This document shows positions 1-8,626 of a stretch of DNA of 19,038 bases, piece by piece. Location of the stretch: contig PMYY01000183.1 of NCBI GenBank assembly GCA_003170655.1, positions 3,954 to 22,991 on the forward strand. The letters are read 5' to 3'. How positions within the stretch are numbered: the stretch's first letter is position 1; every line of letters begins with the position of its first letter. This stretch comes from Nitrospiraceae bacterium. Its GTDB lineage: Bacteria; Nitrospirota; Thermodesulfovibrionia; Thermodesulfovibrionales; Dissulfurispiraceae. The notes below the pieces were generated by a model that ran no database searches, had not been told where the DNA came from, and saw only the letters and a program-made list of their open reading frames with translations. A program made the translations under genes and the position numbers.

Positions 1-35
1 CCGATGAGGACTATGTTAGAAGGCGTATGCGCCAT
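1..35 (-). CDS. Possible 5' end of a gene running off the window
   Basis: On the minus strand an ATG at 35-33 opens a frame that runs to the window edge and reads MAHTPSNIVLI. A G-rich stretch lies about 7 bases upstream of the ATG and could be a ribosome site. Eleven residues are too few to name a family. The hydrophobic NIVLI would fit the first beta strand of a nucleotide-binding protein, but this is only a guess. It overlaps the decayed reading frame at 11-145 in another frame. Confidence 0.2.
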   Translation of the reverse strand, partial: MAHTPSNIVLI

Positions 36-145
36 AAGTTGTCCCCCCGAATTTGTCTAAAAATACTCAATTCTAATAATAACAGATTACTGGCTCTATC
101 TCCTCCATTAAGCTTACAATAAGGCATGACAATTCGTATTTTCAT
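11..145 (-). pseudogene. Possible glycosyltransferase family 4 N-terminal fragment
   Basis: A 44-residue minus-strand frame starts MKIRIVMPYCKLNGGDRA. This resembles the N-terminus of GT-B (family 4) glycosyltransferases: a first beta strand, then a GGxR loop and a Leu-rich helix ending near RG. The frame then stops at 11-13, whereas a working enzyme would be about 350-400 residues. Its start codon lies only 15 bases from the divergent radical SAM start, leaving no room for two normal promoters, and its ribosome site is weak. I read it as a remnant of a decayed or rearranged gene. A chance open frame is the main alternative. Confidence 0.25.
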
Positions 146-160
146 AGGCTGTTCCAATCT

Positions 161-1687
161 ATGATCCTTATCTATCCTCCCGTAGCCAAAGCCTGCGAGC
201 CTCCCGCCGGGATTGCAAAACTGTCTGGCGCGTTGAAGCACCATGGGATAAAGCATTCGGTGCTCGATGCGAACCTTGAAGGTCAGTTATTTCTTATGGA
301 CTCCGCACTGGAAAATACTCGGGGCAGCCGCGATACCTGGACTGCAAGGGCGATGCGCAATTTTGAACGGAATCTGGGTGCATTGAAAGATGGGAATACC
401 TATCGCTCTAAAGATCGTTACCGGCGCGCGGTTATGGATATAAACCGCGTCCTGGAGAAGTCGGTTGCAAATGATGAGATCACGATCAGTCTTGCTAATT
501 ATCAGCATGACAATCTTTCGCCGCTGCGCAGTCCAGACCTGCTCAAAGCGGCCGAGAATCCTGAACTAAATCCTTTTTATCCTTATTTTAAGAGGCGATT
601 GTCCGGCCTCATCGAGAAGGAGCAGCCCTCGACAATCGGATTTTCGCTTACCTATCTGAGCCAGGCATTATGCACCTTTGCCATGCTCGGATTTCTCAAG
701 CGCAAATACCCCGAGATAACCTTGGTCTGCGGCGGAGGTCTCGTCACTTCTTGGATACGGCGACCGGGATGGCATAATTCCTTCTCAGGCCTGGTCGACC
801 ATTTCATAGAAGGTCCGGGGGAGAGTGCATTACTATCGCTCGCCGGAATCAGGGCAGGCTTCAAGATGCACTATACGCCGATATATGATTCACTGTCCTT
901 CCGCGACTATCTTTCTCCCGGTGCAGTCCTTCCTTACAGCGGATCGAGCGGATGCTTCTGGAACCGCTGCTCATTCTGTCCTGAAAAGGCCGAGGGCAAT
1001 CGCTATGTTCCGGTAGGTATACAGAGGGCAACCGCCGATATTGCCTTCCTTGTGAAGCAAACACGCCCCGCCCTGATTCATTTGCTCGATAATTCGATAA
1101 GCATGGCACTCATGAAGTCTCTGATCAACGAGCCGCCCGGAGCTTCGTGGTACGGCTTTGCGCGGATTGAAGATGAATTGACTAATATGGATTTTTGTCT
1201 GGCGCTAAAAAGAACGGGATGCGTTATGCTTAAACTCGGCGTAGAATCAGGAGAGCAGGCCGTGCTCGATCGGATGCAAAAAGGGATCGATCTTCAAACG
1301 GCATCTCTCGCGTTGAAGACGCTTAAACGTGCTGGAATCGCTTCATATGTTTACCTGTTGTTCGGCACACCCGGGGAGACGCTTGCGGATGCGCGAAGAA
1401 CACTAGATTTTACGGTGAAGCACGCCGCAGAAATCGGCTTTCTCAATCTTGCCTTGTTCAATATGCCGGTCGGCAGTCTCGAGGCGCAGGAGCTTAAAAC
1501 AAGCAGTTTCTATGAAGGAGACCTTTCTCTATATACCGACTTTGAGCATCCCGGAGGCTGGAACAGAAAGAGTGTCCGTCAGTTTATCGAGGGAGAGTTC
1601 AAGAGGCACGAGATGGTCTCGGCGATACTGAAGAAAGAACCGCCATTATTTACATCCAATCATGCATCGTTCTTCGTGATGGAGTAA
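161..1687 (+). CDS. B12-binding-type radical SAM protein
   Basis: A 508-residue cytoplasmic iron-sulfur enzyme of the cobalamin-binding-domain radical SAM type. The N-terminus (MILIYPPVAKACEPPAGIAK) and the strand ending in GGGLVTSW near residue 191 match the Rossmann-like B12-binding half, although no DxHxxG cobalt-ligand motif is visible. The cluster cysteines are C265, C270 and C273 (CFWNRCSFC), spaced CX4CX2C rather than the usual CX3CX2C. Downstream, GVESGEQAVLDRMQKG near 358-373 and LFGTPGET are typical radical SAM barrel motifs. The ATG at 161 is chosen because it yields the family N-terminus; the ribosome site is poor. Substrate unknown: methylation, lipid or cofactor modification and RiPP-type chemistry are all possible. 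No partner gene adjoins it, and the next gene is convergent. Confidence 0.88.
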   Translation: MILIYPPVAKACEPPAGIAKLSGALKHHGIKHSVLDANLEGQLFLMDSALENTRGSRDTWTARAMRNFERNLGALKDGNTYRSKDRYRRAVMDINRVLEKSVANDEITISLANYQHDNLSPLRSPDLLKAAENPELNPFYPYFKRRLSGLIEKEQPSTIGFSLTYLSQALCTFAMLGFLKRKYPEITLVCGGGLVTSWIRRPGWHNSFSGLVDHFIEGPGESALLSLAGIRAGFKMHYTPIYDSLSFRDYLSPGAVLPYSGSSGCFWNRCSFCPEKAEGNRYVPVGIQRATADIAFLVKQTRPALIHLLDNSISMALMKSLINEPPGASWYGFARIEDELTNMDFCLALKRTGCVMLKLGVESGEQAVLDRMQKGIDLQTASLALKTLKRAGIASYVYLLFGTPGETLADARRTLDFTVKHAAEIGFLNLALFNMPVGSLEAQELKTSSFYEGDLSLYTDFEHPGGWNRKSVRQFIEGEFKRHEMVSAILKKEPPLFTSNHASFFVME

Positions 1688-1730
1688 AAGCCTATGACTG
1701 TGCGTAATCAGCAAGTCTTATGCTGCGGCA

Positions 1731-2120
1731 CTATTTGCGGGAAGTTTTGTTGTACTGTATCACGATTTCGTAGTCGATGCTTGCGTGGTCCTGCGAAGGC
1801 ACGTCGGTCTTGCCGTTACAGACGAGTGTCCCTTTTTTTACTTTCCTGAGGTTCTTCGCCAGGTCGGCAACCGTTTGTGTAAAGTCGAATCCCCCTCCGT
1901 CGCAGCCCCGCATCATGCAATCCATCTTGAAGTAGGCGTCGGAGGTCGGGAGCATATTGATGGTGCGCTCCATAAGTACCGAATTAGCACCGTTCTGATA
2001 GTAGATCATGCTAATGATAATGCCGGATACTTCGGGGAAGCGCTCAGAAATCAGTCCTGCAAGCAGACGGTTCTGTTTCTTTAAAGCCATTTTTGCGGAA
2101 GACTTATTTCTGTTTGCCAT
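1731..2120 (-). CDS. Conserved protein of unknown function with three cysteines
   Basis: 129 residues, no signal peptide or membrane segment, with a basic N-terminus (MANRNKSSAKMALKKQNR). The core contains FPEVSGIIISMIYYQ, RTINMLPTSDAYFKMDC, CDGGGFDF and HASIDYEIVIQYNK. I recall this pattern from uncharacterised proteins in deltaproteobacterial and Nitrospirota genomes, but I cannot name a domain. Cysteines C68, C73 and C101 might bind a metal or form a redox site; this is inference. The start is supported by AAGGGA about 5 bases upstream of the ATG. It is transcribed towards the radical SAM gene and away from the small gene at 2306, and appears monocistronic. Confidence 0.75.
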   Translation of the reverse strand: MANRNKSSAKMALKKQNRLLAGLISERFPEVSGIIISMIYYQNGANSVLMERTINMLPTSDAYFKMDCMMRGCDGGGFDFTQTVADLAKNLRKVKKGTLVCNGKTDVPSQDHASIDYEIVIQYNKTSRK

Positions 2121-2143
2121 TTATCCCTTCGATAAATCGGGTG

Positions 2144-2172
2144 TTAATACTGACCTGAAGGCGTAAAATCAA
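2144..2172 (-). promoter_or_regulatory. Candidate promoter for the gene at 1731-2120
   Basis: On the minus strand a -35 TTGATT (2172-2167) is followed after 17 bases by TATTAA (2149-2144). Each box matches 4 of 6 sigma-70 positions. The position, about 25 bases upstream of the start codon, fits, but the match is moderate. Confidence 0.3.
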
Positions 2173-2266
2173 CGCGTTTTGATGTGTGACCTGAATGCAC
2201 AACGCTAGACTTCTCGTTGCAGTGGTGTAACGTCAGGACTTGACTAACACAGGACATCGGGGACTG

Positions 2267-2275
2267 TGATATAAT
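2267..2275 (+). promoter_or_regulatory. Extended -10 promoter for the gene at 2306-2500
   Basis: TGATATAAT is an extended -10 element with a perfect TATAAT hexamer. It lies about 30 bases upstream of the TTG start, with the strong ribosome site between. No -35 box sits at the right distance. Confidence 0.4.
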
Positions 2276-2305
2276 CAAATAAATACGAGATGCGAGGAGG
2301 GCCTC

Positions 2306-2500
2306 TTGGCGAGACCGGGTGCATTTAAAAGTGAGAAGAGGAAGAAAGAGCTGAATCGGCTGAAAAAACAGGAAGAGAAAAGACAGAAAAGGGTAAAAAA
2401 GGACGTCCCGGGACAGCCAGGCACTGATGGCACTGAAGGCGGCGATACCGAAGTTGCAGGCGCTGAAGAATCGGGCACATCAGAAGCAGTTAAGGAATAA
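2306..2500 (+). CDS. Small Lys/Arg-rich protein with acidic tail
   Basis: 64 residues with two opposite halves. Residues 8-32 are highly basic and probably helical (KSEKRKKELNRLKKQEEKRQ). Residues 33-64 are Gly/Glu/Asp-rich and probably disordered. The start is TTG: a strong GAGGAGG lies just upstream, the nearby ATG at 2290 is in another frame, and MARPGAFKSEKRKKEL matches small uncharacterised proteins I recall from Geobacter-like genomes. Function unknown; the basic helix suggests RNA, ribosome or DNA contact, but that is inference. An extended -10 lies upstream and a terminator 84 bases downstream, so it looks like a self-contained transcription unit. Confidence 0.65.
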   Translation: MARPGAFKSEKRKKELNRLKKQEEKRQKRVKKDVPGQPGTDGTEGGDTEVAGAEESGTSEAVKE

Positions 2501-2583
2501 TAAGTCCGGATTATTTTGTCACGTGCCGAGTTCGCAGCGGCCAACCTCTCCCGTCGATGTAGTCATATAAAGGCAAAAATCTG

Positions 2584-2624
2584 ACGGCGGCCTTGCAGTA
2601 TGCGGCCGCCGTTTGTTGTTCTTA
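2584..2624. terminator. Bidirectional intrinsic terminator
   Basis: A perfect 9-bp stem, ACGGCGGCC (2584-2592) with GGCCGCCGT (2604-2612), has an 11-base loop. On the plus strand it runs into a T-rich tract (TTTGTTGTTCTT). On the minus strand a run of five Ts begins a few bases after the stem. It therefore fits as terminator both for the small gene at 2306-2500 and for the macroglobulin gene ending at 2635. Confidence 0.82.
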
Positions 2625-2634
2625 TAACTGAAGT

Positions 2635-5600
2635 TTACTTCGCTATCTCCATTTTCCTGTTAGGCAACATGCCGAACATCTCGGGAGCGTAAAGCGCTTC
2701 TACTCTTGTCTCCGGCAGGACAAAATCTCCGTCATTGTTCAGGCGAACTGTATACTCTACGGTCCAGCTGCCTTTTGGCACATATTCGTAGTAGGCCCTG
2801 AAGGCCTCGAACGAGCGTTCTTCAAAGGCAGGCCAGACCCATCCCGTCTGTTTTTCGTCCCGTGTCAGGATCTCGGAATCCCGTCCGAGGCCTGTCCCCA
2901 GTATGCTCGACCCGGACGGCACCGGATCATTGACCACGACCCATGTCATGTCTGCCTGAGATTCGAGTTCGAGCTTGACCCTCACGACATCGCCCCTGCT
3001 CCATGCGGACTTTTCCTTTCTGATCACCGGGGTAAGACTCTTTTTGATTTTATATCCGCTGGATAAAGACTCCTTCAACGGAATTGCGGCAAGGCTTTGG
3101 ATCGTCGCCCACGGCCTGCCGGTTCCAGAGTGTGAGACGTTCAATGCATTCTTGCCCTTCGGCCAACTAAACATCATGCTGCCACCTTTGGGTGCCGCCG
3201 ACCAGTCGACGGATTTCGTATGCTGTGCAAGCGAGGCAGCAGTTTTTCCCGTTACAGGTGTCGATTCGAATCTCTGCGAGAATTTTTCGAGGGCGAGTAC
3301 ACCCCATGCGTTCGCGATTGTTGTGCCCCATCTGCCTTTGTGCTGACGACCAATAGCGCCCCTCACAACCCTTGGCATGTCTTCATTCCAGTTGTCGAGG
3401 TTGAGCAATGTGAGCACACTCTTAACTGCATTTACATCGGTTGAAATCATGAGCCACCAGAGGTAATCGCTCTGTTCGGTCGAAAAAACCATGGTCGTAC
3501 CCTGGAAGTTGAGTCGTGACCGCAGTATCTGTTCAGCCTCTTTAAGTCTGTTCGTTCCGCCGGGAAGGCTCTTTGAACGGAGCAACACATTCATCCAGTC
3601 GATCACAGCAGAAGTAGGCCAGAGATTCGGCTCGATGGGGATTGATCCCAGAAGTTCTGGGTTGACCTCAATAGAACGTGAAAGCGCTTCGAGGGCCGCG
3701 ATCTTTCTGATCGAGAGATCTGCCGTCGGCAGCGAAGAATAGCGTATCACCTTTCCATTCACAAATCCCGTGAGGCCCTCGATCATCTTCTCTTTAAGAC
3801 TTTCGGGAATGGGCCATCCCGCTTCTGCCGAGATCGACAGCACATAAGCTGTGAGCGCATCGCTGCCGAGTTGCATCGATGGGAAATATTTGAGAAGTCC
3901 GTCGGAATCCATGTGTGACGGTAGCGCGCGTACAACCTCCTTCCAACGTGCCTCATCCCTGAGCGCAATCGCTATAGAGGTCTTCTGCTCCAGACATGAG
4001 TAAGGATACCACTTCATGTATTCCGTGATGCCTGAAACACCTTCATCCAGTTTGGGGTTGAGAGTGACATTTATCCCTCCCTTTCCCGGAATGGCATCCT
4101 TCGGTTTTTCGATCTCCATCGTCATAGCGTCCTTCACTTGGGTTATCATCGCCTCATATGTCGACACACGTATAGCTGGAATTACTTTCTGTTTGACCTT
4201 AAGCCTGTCAGCGGCATCACCGCCCTTTTCACTGGCCGAGACCTCCCATGAGAGGGAGCCGGTTCCATGCGGGACCGAAATGTCCCAGGATATCTCCTTT
4301 GCTTCCCCTGGTTGCAGGGATAGCGAGATCGGTACGAGTGGTTTCAGTCCGGACGGTGAGGCCAAAACCTGTATATCCATCTGTCGCTTTGATGCATTCC
4401 TTGCGGTAAATCCCGCGCTGAACGAATCTCCCTCCCTCACGAGAGCCGGCAGACCCGAAACCAGCATTAAGTCCTGCGTCGTGCGTATGGATGTCTGCCC
4501 CGTCCCGAATAGTCCGCGGAAACGTCCTTGAGTTCCCGCAGCAACAGCCACGATCCGGAAGGAGGTCAGCGAATCGTTAAGTGGAATGTCCACAGTGGCT
4601 TCGCCTTTATCATTCAGTTTGACGGTGCCCTTCCAGAGCAGCAGGGTATCGAACAGCTCCCTGGTTGTCTGCCTGCCTCCTCCTCCGCCGTGCGGAAGGG
4701 CTTTCAGGCCGTAATGCCTCTTGCCGACCACCTGCATCTGCGCCGTGGAAGTCTCAACCTCATATCCCCTTTGAGTCATCATGGCCTCAAGCAGCTTCCA
4801 GCTGTTGTTCGGCATCAGCTCGAGCAGTCCTTCATCCACTGCGGCAATGGCTACCTCACTTCCCTTTGGAGGCAGGGCGCCCTCGGCGGTCTTCACCTTA
4901 ATTTTCACAAGCGCCTTCTCTCTAATCCGGTAAACATCTTTCTGTGCGGATACTTCAACCTTCAGTTCGTGGGCTTTCCATCCCACCTTGATCTCGGCGA
5001 TGCCCAGCTTGAAGGTCGGCTTTCCCAGATCTATAAGCGCCGTAGGCTTCACGCCTTCAACCCTACCCCTTATGCAAAGAGCTGACACAAAAACATTAGG
5101 GGCATAGTTACCTTTGATCGGGACTTCGATGACCGGATTTTTTCCCGAGAGTTTTTTTGTGAAGGCCTCGATCACACCTTCCCGCTCGACCGTCACCAGG
5201 ACTGTTGCATTTCTGAAGGGCATCCGCACCTGGAACTTTGCATTTTCTCCGGGCTCGTATCTCTTCTTTTCAGGAAGCAGATCGATCCTGTCGTTATCTG
5301 AAACATCGAACCACCAATCGCCTTTGCCATATACCCAGACATCCCGGTTGGCGGTTGAGATATTGTCTTCTGTATCCTTCGCACGAGCCTGGATGATGAC
5401 ATTGCCTGATACAGGAGATTTTACATCACAGGTCAGAAGCCCTTTCGCATCGGTGGTGCCTTCGCAGAAAGTGCCGATCTTCTTGGTTTCGGTCATATGC
5501 GCATACGCATAAAAGCCTCCGATCAGGCGTTTCCTGTGGGTATAATTTTTCTTTTGGTAAAGGTCCGCCTGGACAGGCACGCCAGCCAGGGGCTTTCCCG

Positions 5601-8526
5601 CTAAATCGAGAGTGAGCAGGTGAAACCGGAATGACTCTTTCGAGGCGGCCCAAGAATCGGGCTTGATGCCGACGAGCACGCGGGAGTTAAATAAAGGGAT
5701 CCGTGACGCCACAGTCTGGACCTCGCCGTTTGGGTCCCTGAACTCAAGCTCTACGGCCACTTCCCGCGGAGAATCAGCCGTGGAAAGTGGTCCGATTTTA
5801 GTCCTCAGTGCTCCTGATGAATCGAGCGTGGCCGCACTGGTAAGGACCTTCGGTTTTTTGGCTTCAACACCTTCCTCATCGCCGCTATATCTCGACCCTG
5901 AGTATCTTTCTATTCCTTCCTTTACAGTGCCGTTGGCAAAGGAAAAATCGTCGTAATTATCAAAACGTACATATTTAGGTTGCACAACACTCCGCAGCTT
6001 GACGTCCGCATTGCCCGCGCCTCCTCCTGAGAGATACGACACCATAATGTCCACATCCAGTTCCGGCACGTTTATGGCAGGCTCATTAGGTGGTTGGATG
6101 AGGCCCCTCATCAGTGGCACACGAAACTCCTCGACCCTGAAATTTCCTGATGTCCATCGGTCTTCAGACCCGTATCCTCTATAGCTGCTTTTTTTCTGGG
6201 GTGACTTGCTTGCCAAGGTCACTTCATATTGTCCCAGATTGGCGTCTTCGGGTATCTTCCATTCCGATTCAGCTATGCCCGGTGCGCGCCATTTAAGAGG
6301 AAACTCATATTTTTTATCGCTGCCCTTGTGTTCGATAATAAGTGTTCCGGGAAGGTCCTGTGCAGGAAGCAGATTGAATCCTGCCATCGTATGCTTCCTT
6401 AATATGTGCTTCATATGGACCGTCTCACCGGCACGGACGAGCGTCCTGTCGAAGACGGTATGGGCGATGACCGGTCCGCTGTAGGATCCGCTTGGCAGAG
6501 CGAATCTCCAAGTCTCTATGCCTTCATTCCAGCTGGAATGCACAAAGCTCATATCGCCATCTTTCTTTGCAAAGACGAACATACCCTCCCTGATTCCATC
6601 GAGAGCCCGAAGCTGTGGGGAATCGTAATAGTTGTCCTTGTCGGGCGTGAACGGGCAGGATGGAAGGTGACTTTGGTCGGGCAGAGATTTCGATATATGA
6701 GCGATCCCGTGCGCATCTGTCTTTCCGCTCCAGATCTGCTTTCCGGTGCAGTCTCTTATCGAGACCGTGGCATCACGGACCGGCTTTGCCTTGTCAAGTG
6801 CGGTAACCCAGACCAGCGACGATTCTCTCCCCTGTTTGAAATGCACACCGAGGTTTGTCACCAGGGCGGCGGTCGGCACATAAATGGGGTGTTTCTGAAG
6901 GGCACCTTGTGGGTCTGCGGATTCTCCCAGCAATGCAGATCCTAGTATCCGGCTTTCCATCTCGACCACATATAACCCCGGCTCCTTCAGGGGAATGCCC
7001 ACAACTTCAAATGCCTTTCCTCCGCCTGGCTTCGGTACCATGAATTCACTTACGTCGGCGCTGCCTTTCAGGACCGAGCGCTGTCTCCCTGCACTGGCAA
7101 CGGCCCGCAGCCATTCGATGGCCTTTTCCTCCTTGTTCATCTGCAGCTTGCGGAGCCTGCCCTTAAGCCCGTCGACCATCTTGTTGTGTTCCTGTTTCCT
7201 CGAATCCGGAAGCACTGATGTGGGGGCCTCGCCGAGTTTTAACGTCCCGTTTAAGATTCCTTCTTTCACCTTGGGGTCGACATCCTGCTTCTTGTCATTA
7301 ATCTTAAGAAGCCTTGTCGATACCTCCGGCTCGAGGTTTCTGAGTGTCACTGGAAGCGCAGCATCGCCTTTCAATTCTATGATCCCGAAGCGGGATGAGA
7401 ATTTTGCAAGCGGAGGGTAGGCATCTGTCTTGACTTTGAGGGGATACTTGTCCGCATTTGAAAGGGACCGACCGGCATCATCCTTGAAATCCTTTGGTAT
7501 CTCTATCACAAAGGAGGAATTCTCAGGAAACGGACCTTTGAAAGAAATGGACACTGCAAATTGAGGGGGCTCATTTTTTACTGCATCAGCAGGCTCAGTG
7601 TCACCGTATTCCCCACCTTCCTCATCGTCGACATATCGTCCCGTGTCCGGAGAAGGCTTGTATATCTTGCCCCCAGGACCTTTCATCCTTATCTTGCGTG
7701 CCGATTCCCACGGAACCGATGCGTTGAAAAATATGCGCATCGGCAGCATCGGGATGCAGTTCGCATCCTTCCTCTCGCGGTCGCAGGTGAACTTGGCAGC
7801 AAAAGGCACGCGCGATTTAAAGGCTAGGGCCTGGTCCTGCTCGGTCGCCACTCCTGTGAGCGATAAAATGCCCTTACCCCAAACAAGCTTTACATCTGAG
7901 GAAGCCGGAAAGCGCTGTCTGCATTGAAGAACGACAATTTTCGGGTCTTCTTTCTTGTACTCTGCGCGGAGCAGCTGCCCTCGCTCTTCCCCCTTGAAGA
8001 TCTTTACACCGATTCTTTCACTGATGCCGCTAATGGCACAATAGGCATTAGCGAGTATGCTCTCTTCTGATGCCGGGGCATCGAGCGTAAGCATAAAAAT
8101 CTGCTCTTCGTCGATGCGGTCATTTCCTTCATCTGGGCGGGAATTGATGATCGCCGGTCCGCCAGTCGAAAAGGAGAATGTTCGACGCATGACCGAATTT
8201 CCGGAAAGTGCCTTCAAATCAGGCTGGGTCGAAAAAGAGCACTGTAAGCCTGCAGGGAGGTCTTTGTCAAAATCGTACACCCAGTTTTTACCGTCAACCC
8301 AGCGACCTTTTCCTTTGTCCGGACAGACGATATCGAAAGGGTCCGCTATTCGAGGGTCCCCGAAGGCAACCATCGGTTCCGAGAAACGTGCCGTCACCTG
8401 CCTTAAGCCTTTGACAGAACCCTGCGGAGAGAAAAGATTAACCGCTACGTCACCCGCCAGTGCGGCAGTGGATAAAGGTAAAAGGAAGATGGTGGCAAGA
8501 AGAAGCGATGAAAGGATGGTGAACAT
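2635..8526 (-). CDS. Bacterial alpha-2-macroglobulin, YfhM-like
   Basis: A 1963-residue secreted protease trap; E. coli YfhM (ECAM) is about 1650, so this one is longer. Residues 1-24 form a signal peptide ending ALA-GD, without a lipobox cysteine, so the protein should be soluble in the periplasm, unlike the YfhM lipoprotein. The signal peptide also lacks a basic N-terminus. Repeated MG beta domains follow. VDEGLLEL lies near 1230, a Gly-rich segment (HGGGGGRQ) near 1280 lies where a bait region would be expected, and DSLTSFRIVAVA lies near 1318-1329. The thioester motif CLEQ is at 1511-1514 (bases 3985-3996). When a protease cuts the bait, the thioester should capture it covalently. The start is fixed by AAGGAGG about 4 bases upstream. 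It is divergent from the PBP gene. Confidence 0.93.
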   Translation of the reverse strand: MFTILSSLLLATIFLLPLSTAALAGDVAVNLFSPQGSVKGLRQVTARFSEPMVAFGDPRIADPFDIVCPDKGKGRWVDGKNWVYDFDKDLPAGLQCSFSTQPDLKALSGNSVMRRTFSFSTGGPAIINSRPDEGNDRIDEEQIFMLTLDAPASEESILANAYCAISGISERIGVKIFKGEERGQLLRAEYKKEDPKIVVLQCRQRFPASSDVKLVWGKGILSLTGVATEQDQALAFKSRVPFAAKFTCDRERKDANCIPMLPMRIFFNASVPWESARKIRMKGPGGKIYKPSPDTGRYVDDEEGGEYGDTEPADAVKNEPPQFAVSISFKGPFPENSSFVIEIPKDFKDDAGRSLSNADKYPLKVKTDAYPPLAKFSSRFGIIELKGDAALPVTLRNLEPEVSTRLLKINDKKQDVDPKVKEGILNGTLKLGEAPTSVLPDSRKQEHNKMVDGLKGRLRKLQMNKEEKAIEWLRAVASAGRQRSVLKGSADVSEFMVPKPGGGKAFEVVGIPLKEPGLYVVEMESRILGSALLGESADPQGALQKHPIYVPTAALVTNLGVHFKQGRESSLVWVTALDKAKPVRDATVSIRDCTGKQIWSGKTDAHGIAHISKSLPDQSHLPSCPFTPDKDNYYDSPQLRALDGIREGMFVFAKKDGDMSFVHSSWNEGIETWRFALPSGSYSGPVIAHTVFDRTLVRAGETVHMKHILRKHTMAGFNLLPAQDLPGTLIIEHKGSDKKYEFPLKWRAPGIAESEWKIPEDANLGQYEVTLASKSPQKKSSYRGYGSEDRWTSGNFRVEEFRVPLMRGLIQPPNEPAINVPELDVDIMVSYLSGGGAGNADVKLRSVVQPKYVRFDNYDDFSFANGTVKEGIERYSGSRYSGDEEGVEAKKPKVLTSAATLDSSGALRTKIGPLSTADSPREVAVELEFRDPNGEVQTVASRIPLFNSRVLVGIKPDSWAASKESFRFHLLTLDLAGKPLAGVPVQADLYQKKNYTHRKRLIGGFYAYAHMTETKKIGTFCEGTTDAKGLLTCDVKSPVSGNVIIQARAKDTEDNISTANRDVWVYGKGDWWFDVSDNDRIDLLPEKKRYEPGENAKFQVRMPFRNATVLVTVEREGVIEAFTKKLSGKNPVIEVPIKGNYAPNVFVSALCIRGRVEGVKPTALIDLGKPTFKLGIAEIKVGWKAHELKVEVSAQKDVYRIREKALVKIKVKTAEGALPPKGSEVAIAAVDEGLLELMPNNSWKLLEAMMTQRGYEVETSTAQMQVVGKRHYGLKALPHGGGGGRQTTRELFDTLLLWKGTVKLNDKGEATVDIPLNDSLTSFRIVAVAAGTQGRFRGLFGTGQTSIRTTQDLMLVSGLPALVREGDSFSAGFTARNASKRQMDIQVLASPSGLKPLVPISLSLQPGEAKEISWDISVPHGTGSLSWEVSASEKGGDAADRLKVKQKVIPAIRVSTYEAMITQVKDAMTMEIEKPKDAIPGKGGINVTLNPKLDEGVSGITEYMKWYPYSCLEQKTSIAIALRDEARWKEVVRALPSHMDSDGLLKYFPSMQLGSDALTAYVLSISAEAGWPIPESLKEKMIEGLTGFVNGKVIRYSSLPTADLSIRKIAALEALSRSIEVNPELLGSIPIEPNLWPTSAVIDWMNVLLRSKSLPGGTNRLKEAEQILRSRLNFQGTTMVFSTEQSDYLWWLMISTDVNAVKSVLTLLNLDNWNEDMPRVVRGAIGRQHKGRWGTTIANAWGVLALEKFSQRFESTPVTGKTAASLAQHTKSVDWSAAPKGGSMMFSWPKGKNALNVSHSGTGRPWATIQSLAAIPLKESLSSGYKIKKSLTPVIRKEKSAWSRGDVVRVKLELESQADMTWVVVNDPVPSGSSILGTGLGRDSEILTRDEKQTGWVWPAFEERSFEAFRAYYEYVPKGSWTVEYTVRLNNDGDFVLPETRVEALYAPEMFGMLPNRKMEIAK

Positions 8527-8586
8527 AGGTCCTCCTTAATAAAAGGCAGCGTGTTTTGTGGGGGCACGGCATGCAGTGCCTCTACA

Positions 8587-8615
8587 TTTATATCACATTT
8601 CAACCTGCTTGTCAC
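8587..8615 (-). promoter_or_regulatory. Promoter of the macroglobulin gene
   Basis: On the minus strand, -35 GTGACA (8615-8610) and -10 TATAAA (8592-8587) are each 5 of 6 to consensus with a 17-base spacer. Transcription would start near 8580, giving a leader of about 54 bases before the strong ribosome site. Confidence 0.6.
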
Positions 8616-8626
8616 TGCCCTTGTCG

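Noticed and set aside
2240..2275. TTGACT as a -35 for the TATAAT at 2270
   Set aside because: The spacer would be 24 bases, too long for sigma-70; the extended -10 is a better explanation.
4016..6945. Long plus-strand open frames opposite the macroglobulin gene (for example 4016-4531, 4528-5085, 6406-6945)
   Set aside because: They are antisense to a clearly coding gene, lack ribosome sites and recognisable domains, and reflect its codon use.
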